Shown: positions 15,222 through 23,955, counted from the first letter of the stretch. The stretch is 46,109 bases of DNA from an uncultured bacterium (GCA_902761275.1 CACWJS010000006.1:1-46109); one strand, 5' to 3'. The notes: generated by a model not told the origin, from the letters alone. Numbers and translations: made by a program.

Positions 15222-16547
15222 TCACATATCCTTGCATGAGATTCCAAGTACGCGACCGAGCTTGGCTCTTTCTGCGGGATTCTTTGTGAAGAACGCCTCC
15301 ACTTTCTTATTGAGCGCCCCCATATTCAACCTCTCTGCATCGGTCTTGACCTCGTAGAAATCAAGCCGCCCATCCCTGGCATCCTCGCAGACGATATCGA
15401 TTTCGTTTTCACCCTTTCTATCCCACCACCCGGCGATCTTGCGATAGTGCGACTCTGCGGCGAACTTCCAGTGAAAGTACCTTTCCAGCGCATAACCGGC
15501 AAAAGTGCTGAAGTCGCGTTTGACGATGACACGCAAGTCATCGAGCCGCTTCAGTTCGATCATATCGGAATACCCGAACACAAACCTGAACCAAAAGCGG
15601 AAGAAGCAGTCGTTGATCTGGTAGACGCAGTTCTTGTTCGCCGTTTTCTCGAACAGCGGGCGCCTCTTGGCAATAAGGCCATACTGTGTCTCAAGCCGCG
15701 TCAGATATCCCCCCACTTCCATTCCAACTTCGTTGACGATCTGCGCGTATGTCGTTCGCCCCGATGCGATTGCGGCAAGGATTGTAAAGTAGGTGCCATA
15801 TTCCTTGCCAAACTCGTCAGCAAGGATCGTGCGGCCTTCGTCAATGAAGGACGTTATGCCGCCAAACACGGTGTCAATCATGGCGTCGCGAGTAGTAGCT
15901 CCGCTTTCCATCAGCAACTCGACATAACGGGGAACACCGCCCGAAATGGCCCATAGCGCGAGAAGATCCTCATTTGAATAATGAGGACTAAAATCGAAGA
16001 GTATATTCTTAAGCACTGACGTCTCGAACGCCACAACGTCAAGTCGTCCTGTATTTCGGCCATAAAGCGGCTGGGAGTTATCAAAAAAAATCTTGTTCAT
16101 CAATCGGTTGACGCTTCCGCAGACGACAAGGTTTATCTTTGAATCAGAATGGTATCGATCCCAGACTCCTGCCATCTCAGCATAGATCGAGTCATCAACC
16201 TGATCAAATTCCTGGAACTCGTCGAGCACGAGCGTAAAGGAACGCGACACCGATTCTTTAATCAAATCCTCAAAGAGATCAGCAAAACGCTCGCAGCGAC
16301 CTCTTATCGTGATGCCAAGGGCTCGCTCGGCCTCGCGTTGGTGGTTTTCACATTGAACCTTCTCTGTTTTTTTAGTGATGACAAGGTGAACGTATGGGGA
16401 AGCACCATCGTCAAATGCTTGGCGGATTAGTTGTGTCTTCCCAATACGACGACGTCCCGTCACCACGGTAAACCGCGCAAACTTGCGCGAAATATCGCGT
16501 TGCTTTCTTAACTCACCAATTTCTTTCTCTCGACCATAAAATTTCAT
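15222..16547 (-). CDS. complete DUF234-type ATPase with nuclease-like C-terminus
   Basis: A 441-residue protein beginning MKFYGREKEI, the usual opening of this archaeal-type ATPase family. Walker A is GRRRIGKT (31-38) and Walker B is in TLVLDEFQEF (about 108-117). A winged-helix-like middle (TYAQIVNEVG, then GGYLTRLE) leads to the DUF234 region (CFFRFWFRFVF, ALERYFHWKF, WWDRKGENEIDIV). The C-terminus has a PD-(D/E)XK-like core (EIDIVCED, then FYEVKT). The family's role is unsettled. A GGAGGT ribosome site lies just before the ATG at 16547, unlike many neighbours. Its close relative at 5685-6317 is a truncated copy. Confidence 0.88.
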   Translation of the reverse strand: MKFYGREKEIGELRKQRDISRKFARFTVVTGRRRIGKTQLIRQAFDDGASPYVHLVITKKTEKVQCENHQREAERALGITIRGRCERFADLFEDLIKESVSRSFTLVLDEFQEFDQVDDSIYAEMAGVWDRYHSDSKINLVVCGSVNRLMNKIFFDNSQPLYGRNTGRLDVVAFETSVLKNILFDFSPHYSNEDLLALWAISGGVPRYVELLMESGATTRDAMIDTVFGGITSFIDEGRTILADEFGKEYGTYFTILAAIASGRTTYAQIVNEVGMEVGGYLTRLETQYGLIAKRRPLFEKTANKNCVYQINDCFFRFWFRFVFGYSDMIELKRLDDLRVIVKRDFSTFAGYALERYFHWKFAAESHYRKIAGWWDRKGENEIDIVCEDARDGRLDFYEVKTDAERLNMGALNKKVEAFFTKNPAERAKLGRVLGISCKDM

Positions 16548-16659
16548 ACCCACCTCCCCACATCACAACCATTCCGTTGCCAACCACTTGGTTGCCAACC
16601 GCCCGTTAGTATACCAAAGCTTTCTCCTCCTTGGCAAGGGGCAATTTTTATCAGGGGCC

Positions 16660-16742
16660 ACCGCCGACGATCTCCTTTTTTGGGGACAGGCCCCACGATA
16701 GCCAATAAAATCAAGGGTCTGACGGGGCCTGTCCCCAATTTT
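16660..16742. repeat. REP-like stem-loop, copy 3, with a partial CACCGCCGAC end
   Basis: CCACCGCCGAC (about 16659-16669) is the 3' end of the GTCGGCGGTG element. It is followed by arms GGGGACAGGCCCC (16682-16694) and GGGGCCTGTCCCC (16724-16736). Compared with copy 1, A-T has changed to G-C on both sides of the stem, a compensatory change that keeps full pairing. Confidence 0.85.
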
Positions 16743-16759
16743 ACCCAAATCTTATGCCG

Positions 16760-17971
16760 CTAGTACAAAAAGCCAAAGAGCCAAAGTGGGACTTTGTTGC
16801 CAATGCCGATTTCAGTGTCGTCATTCACCACATAGCTGTTTGGAATGTCCTTTATCTGCCCAAAGCCCTTACCCTTGCCGCCAACCTCGAAAACATACTT
16901 TCCATCAACGCAGAAGTCCCCAACTCCCACGAAACTTATGTCATGGTCTTTCCTGACTTGATTGAAGAAATATGTCTCACGGCGCACACCCGAGTCAACT
17001 TGCGGGACGAGCGCGTACATCAAGTTTGTGTTGTCGCAGTATATCTTCTCTGGCCGGGAGAGGTTGCCGAGCTTCGCCCCCTTCCGAGGAACTAGCGCAA
17101 GAAGTCCGGCGCGGTCAAGGGCATTCAACATCTTAAGCCCCTGGTTGCGTTCCGTGCCGAGCTCCCGATAGAGCTCGCTCATGTTTGGCGTCTGAGGCGT
17201 AGACGCTGCAAGCACCTTCAGCATCTTTTTCGTTGTCCTGATCGTCTCTTGCGAAACATCCTCGACCGAAGGATAGTCGGACTCGAGGACCTTCCTGACG
17301 GTGGCAAGCAACCGATCATAGTATTGTGCGTGCGATTCCGCGTAGAACGGATAGAATCCTATGCGCTGGTATCTCTCGAAGTGCGGAAGTATCTTTGTCT
17401 TTTCCACCACGGCGGATGCCAAGTCCCGATGGCCGGCCACGAGCTCGTCAAGCGTAACGACACGATGGTCCAAAACCCTCTCGAACGACAGGTATTCCCT
17501 GAATGATAGCCCTCGCAGCCTGTATACTGCCTGCCTGCGGGACAGATCGGCCTTGCCGCTTTCGAGCTTCAGCATGGACGAGCCGCTATAGACAAAGTTC
17601 ATTGTCGGAAACTGGTCGTAGAGGTTCTTTATCAGCTGTTGCCATTCTTTGCCGAAGTGATGCACCTCGTCAATGAAGACATGCGTGTATCCATGGGTAT
17701 AAAGGTAGCCAACAGCGTCTTTGACACTGTACTGCGAGAACCAAAAGTCATCAAGACTTAGATAGACGGCTTTCTCACTTCCTGTTCCAAAGGCCTCGCG
17801 TATGCGCTGCCGCATCAGAGTTGTCTTACCGGTTCCTCGCGCCCCCATGATGCAAATCAACCTATCGCGCCAGTCAATCTCGTTGTATAAATAGCGATGA
17901 AAGCCAAGCGTGACTTGGCTTACAAGTCGATCTGACGTTTCAAATAATTCCTGCATCTGCTCTGCCGTCAT
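16760..17971 (-). CDS. AAA_14-type ATPase (DUF4143-like)
   Basis: This 403-residue protein has Walker A GARGTGKT (43-50), a Walker B-like VFIDEVHHF (about 97-105) and the sensor FVYSGSS. A winged-helix-like region follows (LYRELGTERNQGLKMLNALD). The C-terminus has an aspartate in VGDFCVDG followed by FEVGGKGKG, a variant of the nuclease-like core seen in related proteins. It is the third intact ATPase of this kind in 5 kb. The start has GAGGTGGG upstream as a ribosome site. Function is not known; paralogous families of these ATPases are typical of gut Bacteroidota and PVC bacteria. Confidence 0.85.
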   Translation of the reverse strand: MTAEQMQELFETSDRLVSQVTLGFHRYLYNEIDWRDRLICIMGARGTGKTTLMRQRIREAFGTGSEKAVYLSLDDFWFSQYSVKDAVGYLYTHGYTHVFIDEVHHFGKEWQQLIKNLYDQFPTMNFVYSGSSMLKLESGKADLSRRQAVYRLRGLSFREYLSFERVLDHRVVTLDELVAGHRDLASAVVEKTKILPHFERYQRIGFYPFYAESHAQYYDRLLATVRKVLESDYPSVEDVSQETIRTTKKMLKVLAASTPQTPNMSELYRELGTERNQGLKMLNALDRAGLLALVPRKGAKLGNLSRPEKIYCDNTNLMYALVPQVDSGVRRETYFFNQVRKDHDISFVGVGDFCVDGKYVFEVGGKGKGFGQIKDIPNSYVVNDDTEIGIGNKVPLWLFGFLY

Positions 17972-18440
17972 ACACCCACCTCATAATTAGACATACTTTT
18001 TGTAGTGCAATTTTAGTAATTGCATTTATGAAACACGCGTATTATCTCATAATCCTAAATACTAGTCAATAGGGGGGGTAAGAGTTGGAGTTCAGAGTTG
18101 GAGTTGGAGGCAGGGGTCAGAGGTCAGGAGTTGGAGTTCAGAGTTGGAGTTGGAGTGTGGGGGGTTAGGAGTCGGCGGTGGAGCGAAGGTTCGAGCGAGC
18201 GGATACGGCGTATCCGCCGAGCGGTAGGAGTTGGAGAGAAGAGTTGGAGTTGGAGAATGGAGGGCAAATACCTCTCCTGTTTCTCCTGTACTTTGTGGCT
18301 AACAATACTCGTCAACCTCTCCTCTCCTGTTTCTCCTGTACTTTGTGGCTAAAAACAAAAATCAGCCACAAAGAACAGTAGATGACAGGAGTGAACGATT
18401 TGGGGGATTTTGGGGAGAAGCCTTCGGACACCGCCGACGA
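17972..18440. repeat. gene-free composite: GTCGGCGGTG element split by nested repeats
   Basis: GAGTTGG-family repeats fill 18079-18167. A GTCGGCGGTG element starts at 18171 and matches copy 1 (12729-12813) up to about 18219. It is then interrupted by about 200 bp of other repeats, including GAGTTGG words (18226-18263) and two direct copies of CTCCTGTTTCTCCTGTACTT (from about 18277 and 18327). It resumes with AGAAGCCTTCGGA and ends CACCGCCGAC at 18438. The nested piece looks inserted into, or converted within, the older element. No gene is seen. Confidence 0.7.
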
Positions 18441-19844
18441 CTATAGCGGTAGCGCGATTCTGACCGTCGTTCCTTCGCCGATCTTACTCGATATCGTTAT
18501 CTTCCCGCCAAGCTCCGCCGTGCGACGCTCCATGCCCGAAAGCCCGTAGTGCCCCTCCTTGCGCGCCGCCGCCGTGTCAAACCCCGAGCCATCGTCCGCA
18601 ACCGTCATCGCAAGCCCCTTCTCGCCAAACACAATCCGAACCTTGACGCTCTTCGCATGGCCGCGGTCAATGGCGTTGCCAACCGCCTCCTGCAGAATAA
18701 GGAGTATCGTGCCCGCGAAATTGTGCGCAATCTTGCGCTCCTCGCCCTCGCTCAAGATCTCGACAATCCCCTCCCACTGCGAAAGCCGGCGCGCGACAAA
18801 CTGGATAAGCTCGATAAGCGACTCCGGGCCCTCGCTTTCCTCGTTCATCGCCCAGAGCGTCGACCGCAAGCCCGACTGCGTGTGCTTCAGGGCGTCGTTC
18901 ACCTTCTCAAGCTGCGCCCTGGATTCGTCGGCGCCCTCGGGCAGATAGTTCATCGCCGCCTTGAGCCGGAACGTCGCGCCGGCGAGATACTGTTGGAAGC
19001 CGTCGTGGAGATCGGCGGCGAGGCGCAACCGTTCGCGGCGCGCGGCGTCGGCCTCGATCTTGACGCGCTCACGCTGGCGCACCGACTCGGCGAGTTCCTG
19101 CGTGCGCCGCGCAACCATCCGCCGCAGCGTCAGCGTCCACACGGCGAGCGCCGCGGCGAGGAAGCACACCCACATCAAGATGAAGAGAAGCCGCCCCACC
19201 GTCCAGAAAGGCGCGCGGCGAATGACCTCGACCGACTCGGGCGTCGGGGGAATCAGCTCTATGTTCTCTATGCGGCCGAAGATCCCCTCTTCGTAGTTCT
19301 CGATGGACGTCCATGTGAGAACGCCCTTCACGCGCACGGTCGCGCCCAGCACGAGATTCGCGGGAAGCGCCTCTTCGAGCGCCCAGGGAATCTCGACTTG
19401 CAAGTTGCATTCTCCCTCGCCAACTAAAAGCTGCGTCGTAGTCTGGCGGCGGTTGATGTCGCGCAGAAGTCCCTCGGTCACGACAACGCTGCCGTAGAGG
19501 TCGGTGTTGCCGAACGGCATAAGACGCGCGAAGAGATCTGCGATGCCGGTTTCGAACGGCGGAGGTATGGCGGCCTCGGCATGTCCCTCGACGGTGATAG
19601 TCGCGTCGGCGACGCGGCGCTTCGAAGTCTGTTCGCGCTCGCCCTCGACATGGATGAGGTCGCCGATCTTCACCGCAGGCGAGCCCTTTCCGCCTTGCAC
19701 GCGCCAATGCGAGCCCACCGCGTCGTCGATGAAGAAGAACGACAGGTCGCCGCGCTCAAAAGTGACGACGCCGGTAAGGTTTGTCGTGGCAGCCTTCGCA
19801 ACCACCGCGACGAACACGAGAATTAGGAGTACTAAATTTTTCAT
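18441..19844 (-). CDS. NarL-type sensor histidine kinase (orphan)
   Basis: The 467-residue protein has a signal-like N-terminus, an extracytoplasmic domain of about 195 residues with OB-fold-like strands, and one membrane segment (about residues 218-240, LLFILMWVCFLAAALAVW). A coiled linker leads to a HisKA_3 dimerisation domain with the phospho-acceptor His280 in LAADLHDGFQQY. The ATPase domain follows, with an N-box in LQEAVGNAIDRGHA and a G-box in DDGSGFD. This class normally phosphorylates a LuxR-type regulator, but none is encoded nearby. AGGAGA lies before the ATG. It is flanked on its 3' side by repeats. The stimulus is unknown. Confidence 0.88.
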   Translation of the reverse strand: MKNLVLLILVFVAVVAKAATTNLTGVVTFERGDLSFFFIDDAVGSHWRVQGGKGSPAVKIGDLIHVEGEREQTSKRRVADATITVEGHAEAAIPPPFETGIADLFARLMPFGNTDLYGSVVVTEGLLRDINRRQTTTQLLVGEGECNLQVEIPWALEEALPANLVLGATVRVKGVLTWTSIENYEEGIFGRIENIELIPPTPESVEVIRRAPFWTVGRLLFILMWVCFLAAALAVWTLTLRRMVARRTQELAESVRQRERVKIEADAARRERLRLAADLHDGFQQYLAGATFRLKAAMNYLPEGADESRAQLEKVNDALKHTQSGLRSTLWAMNEESEGPESLIELIQFVARRLSQWEGIVEILSEGEERKIAHNFAGTILLILQEAVGNAIDRGHAKSVKVRIVFGEKGLAMTVADDGSGFDTAAARKEGHYGLSGMERRTAELGGKITISSKIGEGTTVRIALPL

Positions 19845-19906
19845 GTGCTGATTCTCCTAGAAAGTCTTCGTAATTTCTGCTGCGGGTGTTGTATTGTACT
19901 TAGGAA

Positions 19907-20221
19907 TTACAAACCCAACAATTGGCCATAGTCTCGTTTCTTGTATAGAATCCTATCCACAAAGATCTGAGTATCCGTAACTCGATAGAATATCAAGTAA
20001 TTGCGAACTGTAAGAAAGCGATATTCTTCATTCAAGAAAGGTATTCCCTCTACAAGACTACCCACAAATGGGAATCCCTCTAATGACTCGCTTCCATCCA
20101 AGATTGCATTAACTGTCTCATGTGCTGCAACCGGATTTTCCAATTCGCGCGAAATGTAATCGAATATCTCGTCCAAGTCACGCCTTGACAAAGGCGAATA
20201 TACAAGGATGCGATTAGGCAT
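19907..20221 (-). CDS. ParE/RelE-superfamily toxin
   Basis: A 104-residue toxin beginning MPNRILVYSPLSRRDLDEIF, the typical ParE/RelE N-terminus, with the C-terminal RFLTVRNYLIFYRV and IFVDRILYKKRDY strands. It lacks clear RelE catalytic residues, so a ParE-type activity (gyrase inhibition) is as possible as mRNA cleavage. It follows a Phd-type antitoxin with an 8-bp overlap; the start at 20221 is chosen on this basis. Confidence 0.85.
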   Translation of the reverse strand: MPNRILVYSPLSRRDLDEIFDYISRELENPVAAHETVNAILDGSESLEGFPFVGSLVEGIPFLNEEYRFLTVRNYLIFYRVTDTQIFVDRILYKKRDYGQLLGL

Positions 20222-20471
20222 TGGCTCGTTCTCCAAAATGCGCCCTCATATTCTCCTTTGAAATCCATCCGTCGGTTTCGCCAGAAGTGCGCCCCCGCAT
20301 AAGCTCAAAACTCAACCTTCCCGCCGCCTCAACAACAGTATAATCCTCAATGTCGATAAGGACATAACGACCTGTTCCATTTTTCGTCAGATAAACAGGA
20401 TGCCCCACCTTGACATTCTTAAGAACATCTGGGTAATTCCGAAGTTCTGATACTGGCTTTATCTGTGGCAT
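20214..20471 (-). CDS. Phd/YefM-type antitoxin
   Basis: An 85-residue antitoxin with the Phd/YefM fold pattern: IKPVSELRNYPDVLKNV, then PVYLTKNGTGRYVLIDIEDY. The N-terminal half binds DNA and the C-terminal half neutralises the toxin encoded next. A GGAG ribosome site lies about seven bases before the ATG. A TGCTATAAT promoter (about 20499-20507 on the minus strand) lies further upstream, so this one has a short leader. Confidence 0.87.
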   Translation of the reverse strand: MPQIKPVSELRNYPDVLKNVKVGHPVYLTKNGTGRYVLIDIEDYTVVEAAGRLSFELMRGRTSGETDGWISKENMRAHFGERANA

Positions 20472-20498
20472 AATTATTCTCCAAATTTTTCGAAAGAA

Positions 20499-20507
20499 TT
20501 ATAGCAA
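20499..20507 (-). promoter_or_regulatory. extended -10 promoter of the Phd/ParE operon
   Basis: The minus strand reads TGCTATAAT after a T-run, about 27 bases before the antitoxin ATG. The box is the same as at the leaderless genes, but here a ribosome site is present. Confidence 0.5.
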
Positions 20508-20521
20508 AATTTTTCGCACTC

Positions 20522-20660
20522 CGTCAACCGTTAGGTAATTTGACCCTACCCTTGCAGCAAGGTCAATTTTGGGGACAGACCCCACGATAGGCCGTAAAAT
20601 CAAGGGTTTGACGGGGCCTGACCCCAAATTCAGGGGGAGTCTTCGGCCACCGCCGACTAA
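20522..20660. repeat. REP-like stem-loop, copy 4, with flanking partial elements
   Basis: A TAGGTAATTTG lead (20532-20542) is followed by arms GGGGACAGACCCC (20571-20583) and GGGGCCTGACCCC (20613-20625), with two mismatches in the stem. Next comes GTCTTCGGCCACCGCCGAC, the 3' end of the GTCGGCGGTG element. The order of parts is the same as elsewhere, so the pieces travel together. Confidence 0.8.
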
Positions 20661-20669
20661 GACCCGTAT

Positions 20670-20765
20670 TCATTTCCCCAAATACGCCTCTTCTAGCGAG
20701 CGGCCAGGAGTGACGGCTATGACGCCAAAGGGAATGTCGCAAATCTTTTCGCTGAAGTCATTCTT
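20670..20765 (-). pseudogene. short C-terminal gene relic (unidentified)
   Basis: A minus-strand frame of about 31 codons reads NDFSEKICDIPFGVIAVTPG and RSLEEAYLGK before a TGA at 20670-20672. The composition looks like real protein (PFGVIAVTPG) rather than repeat translation. There is no start; the frame overlaps the end of the exported-protein gene in another frame. I cannot name the family. It may be the tail of a lost gene or of a frameshifted neighbour. Confidence 0.3.
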
Positions 20766-21435
20766 GTGGTGATGGAACGGGTTTGAAAAACCAGTCCTCT
20801 GGGTCGAACAGCTTTTCTGCCTCTTCCTGAGACAACCCTGCACGCATCACGATATTTGACCTAAAGGCGGGGATCTCGGCCTCGGGAAGCGACTTCTGGT
20901 AATGTGCGATCGGATACCAGAACTCCTCCAATACTGAAAAGCGATACATCGGGATGCGGAAATTGTAGTGCTGTATTGGCTTCCACTTCATCCAGAACGC
21001 CTGCATATTTGTAGCCGCGTGATACTGTGCATACTCGGATGCGAAGTCGTTTGTCGAAATAGGACGAATCATGTTTATGTAGTCTGCACAGTAGTTCAAG
21101 GCATTTATGTCGTTCTTCACGGCCTTAGCAGAAAACACCCAGCCGAGCAAACGTCGTTTGGCAGAAAACTCATTTACCATCACCGCGGGCGCATTTGTCG
21201 CAACGCGTCTGCAGAATGCATTTGTCATAATGCATAGCCGAACACGCGCTATTTCAGAATCAAGAAACTCCGTTGAATACTTAGTATTTGTCAATGCCGT
21301 ATGCAATTGCCCATTTATCTGCTCGTAGCCGGTTGCCGTCTGAAATGTTTGGTTGATTTCCTCGTTCGTCGGCAATGCATCCCCCCAAAGCATCGCCGCA
21401 CAAAGAATACTTGCTATGGTCACTAATATCTTCAT
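20758..21435 (-). CDS. exported protein of unknown function
   Basis: This 225-residue protein has a clear signal peptide (MKILVTIASILCAAMLWGDA). The mature part is helical and rich in asparagine and aromatic residues; no domain is recognised. AGGAGG lies just before its ATG, inside the 3' end of the upstream gene, and the gap to that gene is only 3 bp. It is therefore probably co-transcribed with the large calcium-repeat protein and the deacylase. Confidence 0.7.
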   Translation of the reverse strand: MKILVTIASILCAAMLWGDALPTNEEINQTFQTATGYEQINGQLHTALTNTKYSTEFLDSEIARVRLCIMTNAFCRRVATNAPAVMVNEFSAKRRLLGWVFSAKAVKNDINALNYCADYINMIRPISTNDFASEYAQYHAATNMQAFWMKWKPIQHYNFRIPMYRFSVLEEFWYPIAHYQKSLPEAEIPAFRSNIVMRAGLSQEEAEKLFDPEDWFFKPVPSPQE

Positions 21436-21438
21436 GTT

Positions 21439-23955
21439 TCAATCCTCCTGGATTTGTCGCTCTGTTCCGTCAAGATCACGTTCCCATGTTACACCACATT
21501 TACTGATGCGCACAGTTCCATTCGAGTAGAGCCATGTCGTCTGCGTATTGGGAACAGGGAATGCGGTTGGCGACGTACTGTCATTACAATACCAATAGAC
21601 AGGAATCCCCAAACTGAAACTTCCGGGAGAATATGCGCTTAAGCAACCAACAAATGTCCCGGCAAAATCTGGATTGTCGGTCGTGTTGTCATACCCGACA
21701 GCCGATGCTTCAAGATATGGATTCGCGCAGGCACCGTTGGCAATACTGTGCTCATAGTTCGCTTCGGGAAATGTGGTATAGTCAAGAAAACATCCAGACC
21801 TTTCTGAAGTCCCAACAACGCCTTCATAGACAAACAAGCGATAGAAGGAGACATTGCAAGGATTGACCCGCCCATTCATCATCATAACGACTCCCGCCTC
21901 CCCGCTTGACAATGGAGACTTGTTGTGATCGCTGTATTCTTGCGATGTCGGCGCATGTGGCGATTCGCCCCTAATCTGCTCTGGCAAGACTGTCGAATAT
22001 GAAAGCACAAGCATTTCATCGCTCAAGTCAGTAATGCATTCCACCGAAAAAGATGTTCCTATCTGCGGACATATCAGACTCCAGCCGCCATCATTGTCTT
22101 CTACCGCCCCACCCCCGCTCAGAAACTTTGCACAATACATCTTTGGTTCAGAAGGAAACTGCCGAATCTTTGCCTCCTCGCAAACGCCAAAGACATGCCG
22201 CGAGCGATTAGCCGGCTGTGGTGAGATCGCTTGCGAACTGACTTCCACGACCGTAAGTTTTGCCGTGGATACATTCGATACATCGCACGCCGTACACGAA
22301 AGCGTAAACACGACATCATCCTTCTGCGAACTGTGGACGATGCTTTTCGCGTAAAATATTCGTTCTTCTGCCGTTGATGCCGTCCAGGAGAACGGAAGCG
22401 AAACCGCATTTTCACACCCGGAATCGGAATAGATACCGACATCGGAATCGGACTCATCTCTCAATGTCAACTCTCCACCGACAGGAGAAAGGCACTTGGC
22501 GGATATTTGGACTGTTGTCGACATAGGCGCGTGATAACCAGTAAGAACTCCATCATAATAGCCGTTGTGGTATAGAATTACACTCGACTTCCTATTGTCG
22601 ATGACCAAGTCGCAAGCGGTGTCGGGCATCACCGTGATCGTCGCAGTCTTGCCGTTCCCTGTAAAGACATTATCCGTAACGCTCACTACACCGAAGAGTC
22701 CATCAGGATCGGAAAAGCTGACGGCGGCATCACCATACGCACCGAGAAGCGCATAGTCGGGATCTTTGTCGCTTGCTGGAGAAATGTTCGTGGCCGCATG
22801 CCTCAGAGTCACGTCGTACTTCCAGCCTTTTTTCAGAAACATGAGTTTCATGTCACAGACACCATAGCTCTCGTTTAACGAGGTCTGCGTCTCTGGCGCG
22901 ATGCCAAGACCCGACCCCGGACGAGGCGAGACAACAAGGCAGTATTTCTCGGAATGGCTTGAGCTCGGATCCCCGAAGAAGAATCCTATCGCGACATAGT
23001 CGGAGTTATTTCCCGAATTCGGGTTTGTAACGCCCGCAAGGGCGGGCAGGAGATTCCATGCGCTTGGGCTTGGATTGGGCGACATCAGGAACTGCGCGGC
23101 AAGAAGTCCGACTTGGGCACGAAGTGCCGCGACAGGGACTTCCTGCGCATCAGGCACTCCGTCATCGTCGGTATCGCCGTCTGCATCTGATAGATCGGTT
23201 CCCAACATGGCCTCATCCGCGTTCGTCAGCCCGTCACCGTCAAGGTCGGCGGACGCGGCAAGCAAGCCGTTGGTATCGGCTGCGAGGGGATCGTAACCGA
23301 GTGACGCATGGGCAATTTCCCAGCCGTCGTTAAACCCGTCGGCGTCCGTGTCGGGTTGCGAAGGATCCGTCCGCGAAAGAAACCGCTCGTCGGAATCTGG
23401 TGCGCCGTCGCAATCGCTGTCCGCCGCATCACCAACTGAATAGAAAGACATTGGCAACACTCCGTTCGTAGAAACGGAATCGTCAGTCACAGAGACGAGA
23501 ATATTGCTCACAACAGAAGAAACGTCAAACGAATATGGCTTGATCCAATCCCAAAGCGTAAGGTCTGTCGCAGCATACACATCAACCTTCTCGCCGACCG
23601 GCCTACGGTCGTATGGCAATGATATGAGAATGTCGGTTGAATTCGTACCACGCAAGATCGCGGAGATGCAGAGGTTCGATGCAGGCGGTATCTCGCCGAG
23701 TTCCCCAATGTCAAGATCGGCAATGAAGTTGCCAGGCGCCTGACGAGAAGGGAATTGCGTGCCAGAGCGCGTCTTGTCGGCGACACTGGCCGATATAACC
23801 GCAAAAATGGATAGCACGACGAGAGTCGAGGCGGGCAGCTTTACTATCGGACGGCGGCAAATACGAAGAAGCGCGGCAAGCGAAAGCAAAGCGAAAAGCG
23901 AGCCGAAGAAAGCCAGCGAAGAAGAGACAACATGCTTGGCAAGAAGGGAAAGCAT
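21439..23955 (-). CDS. large membrane-anchored or exported protein with calcium-binding type-3 repeats
   Basis: About 838 residues. The N-terminus has two hydrophobic segments (SLAFFGSLFALLSLAALL, then ASTLVVLSIFAVISAS). Around residues 180-290 there is a run of thrombospondin type-3-like calcium motifs: DSDCDGAPDSDE, DTDADGFNDGWE, DLDGDGLTNADE, DGDTDDDGVPDAQE. The remaining 550 residues are beta-rich with no catalytic motif recognised; cysteines are frequent in the last third. Start choice: the ATG at 23955 lies 7 bp after the deacylase stop; an upstream in-frame ATG at 24018 would overlap that gene. It probably belongs to the same transcription unit as the deacylase and the small exported protein. 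Confidence 0.75.
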   Translation of the reverse strand: MLSLLAKHVVSSSLAFFGSLFALLSLAALLRICRRPIVKLPASTLVVLSIFAVISASVADKTRSGTQFPSRQAPGNFIADLDIGELGEIPPASNLCISAILRGTNSTDILISLPYDRRPVGEKVDVYAATDLTLWDWIKPYSFDVSSVVSNILVSVTDDSVSTNGVLPMSFYSVGDAADSDCDGAPDSDERFLSRTDPSQPDTDADGFNDGWEIAHASLGYDPLAADTNGLLAASADLDGDGLTNADEAMLGTDLSDADGDTDDDGVPDAQEVPVAALRAQVGLLAAQFLMSPNPSPSAWNLLPALAGVTNPNSGNNSDYVAIGFFFGDPSSSHSEKYCLVVSPRPGSGLGIAPETQTSLNESYGVCDMKLMFLKKGWKYDVTLRHAATNISPASDKDPDYALLGAYGDAAVSFSDPDGLFGVVSVTDNVFTGNGKTATITVMPDTACDLVIDNRKSSVILYHNGYYDGVLTGYHAPMSTTVQISAKCLSPVGGELTLRDESDSDVGIYSDSGCENAVSLPFSWTASTAEERIFYAKSIVHSSQKDDVVFTLSCTACDVSNVSTAKLTVVEVSSQAISPQPANRSRHVFGVCEEAKIRQFPSEPKMYCAKFLSGGGAVEDNDGGWSLICPQIGTSFSVECITDLSDEMLVLSYSTVLPEQIRGESPHAPTSQEYSDHNKSPLSSGEAGVVMMMNGRVNPCNVSFYRLFVYEGVVGTSERSGCFLDYTTFPEANYEHSIANGACANPYLEASAVGYDNTTDNPDFAGTFVGCLSAYSPGSFSLGIPVYWYCNDSTSPTAFPVPNTQTTWLYSNGTVRISKCGVTWERDLDGTERQIQED

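Noticed and set aside
18540..19850. Long plus-strand frames opposite the sensor kinase
   Set aside because: They are antisense shadows of a clearly recognised kinase.
12600..20600. Integron-like cassette array with attC sites
   Set aside because: Some GTTAGGT words match the core-site pattern, but no integrase is seen, the stems lack the usual attC layout and the cassettes have their own promoters.
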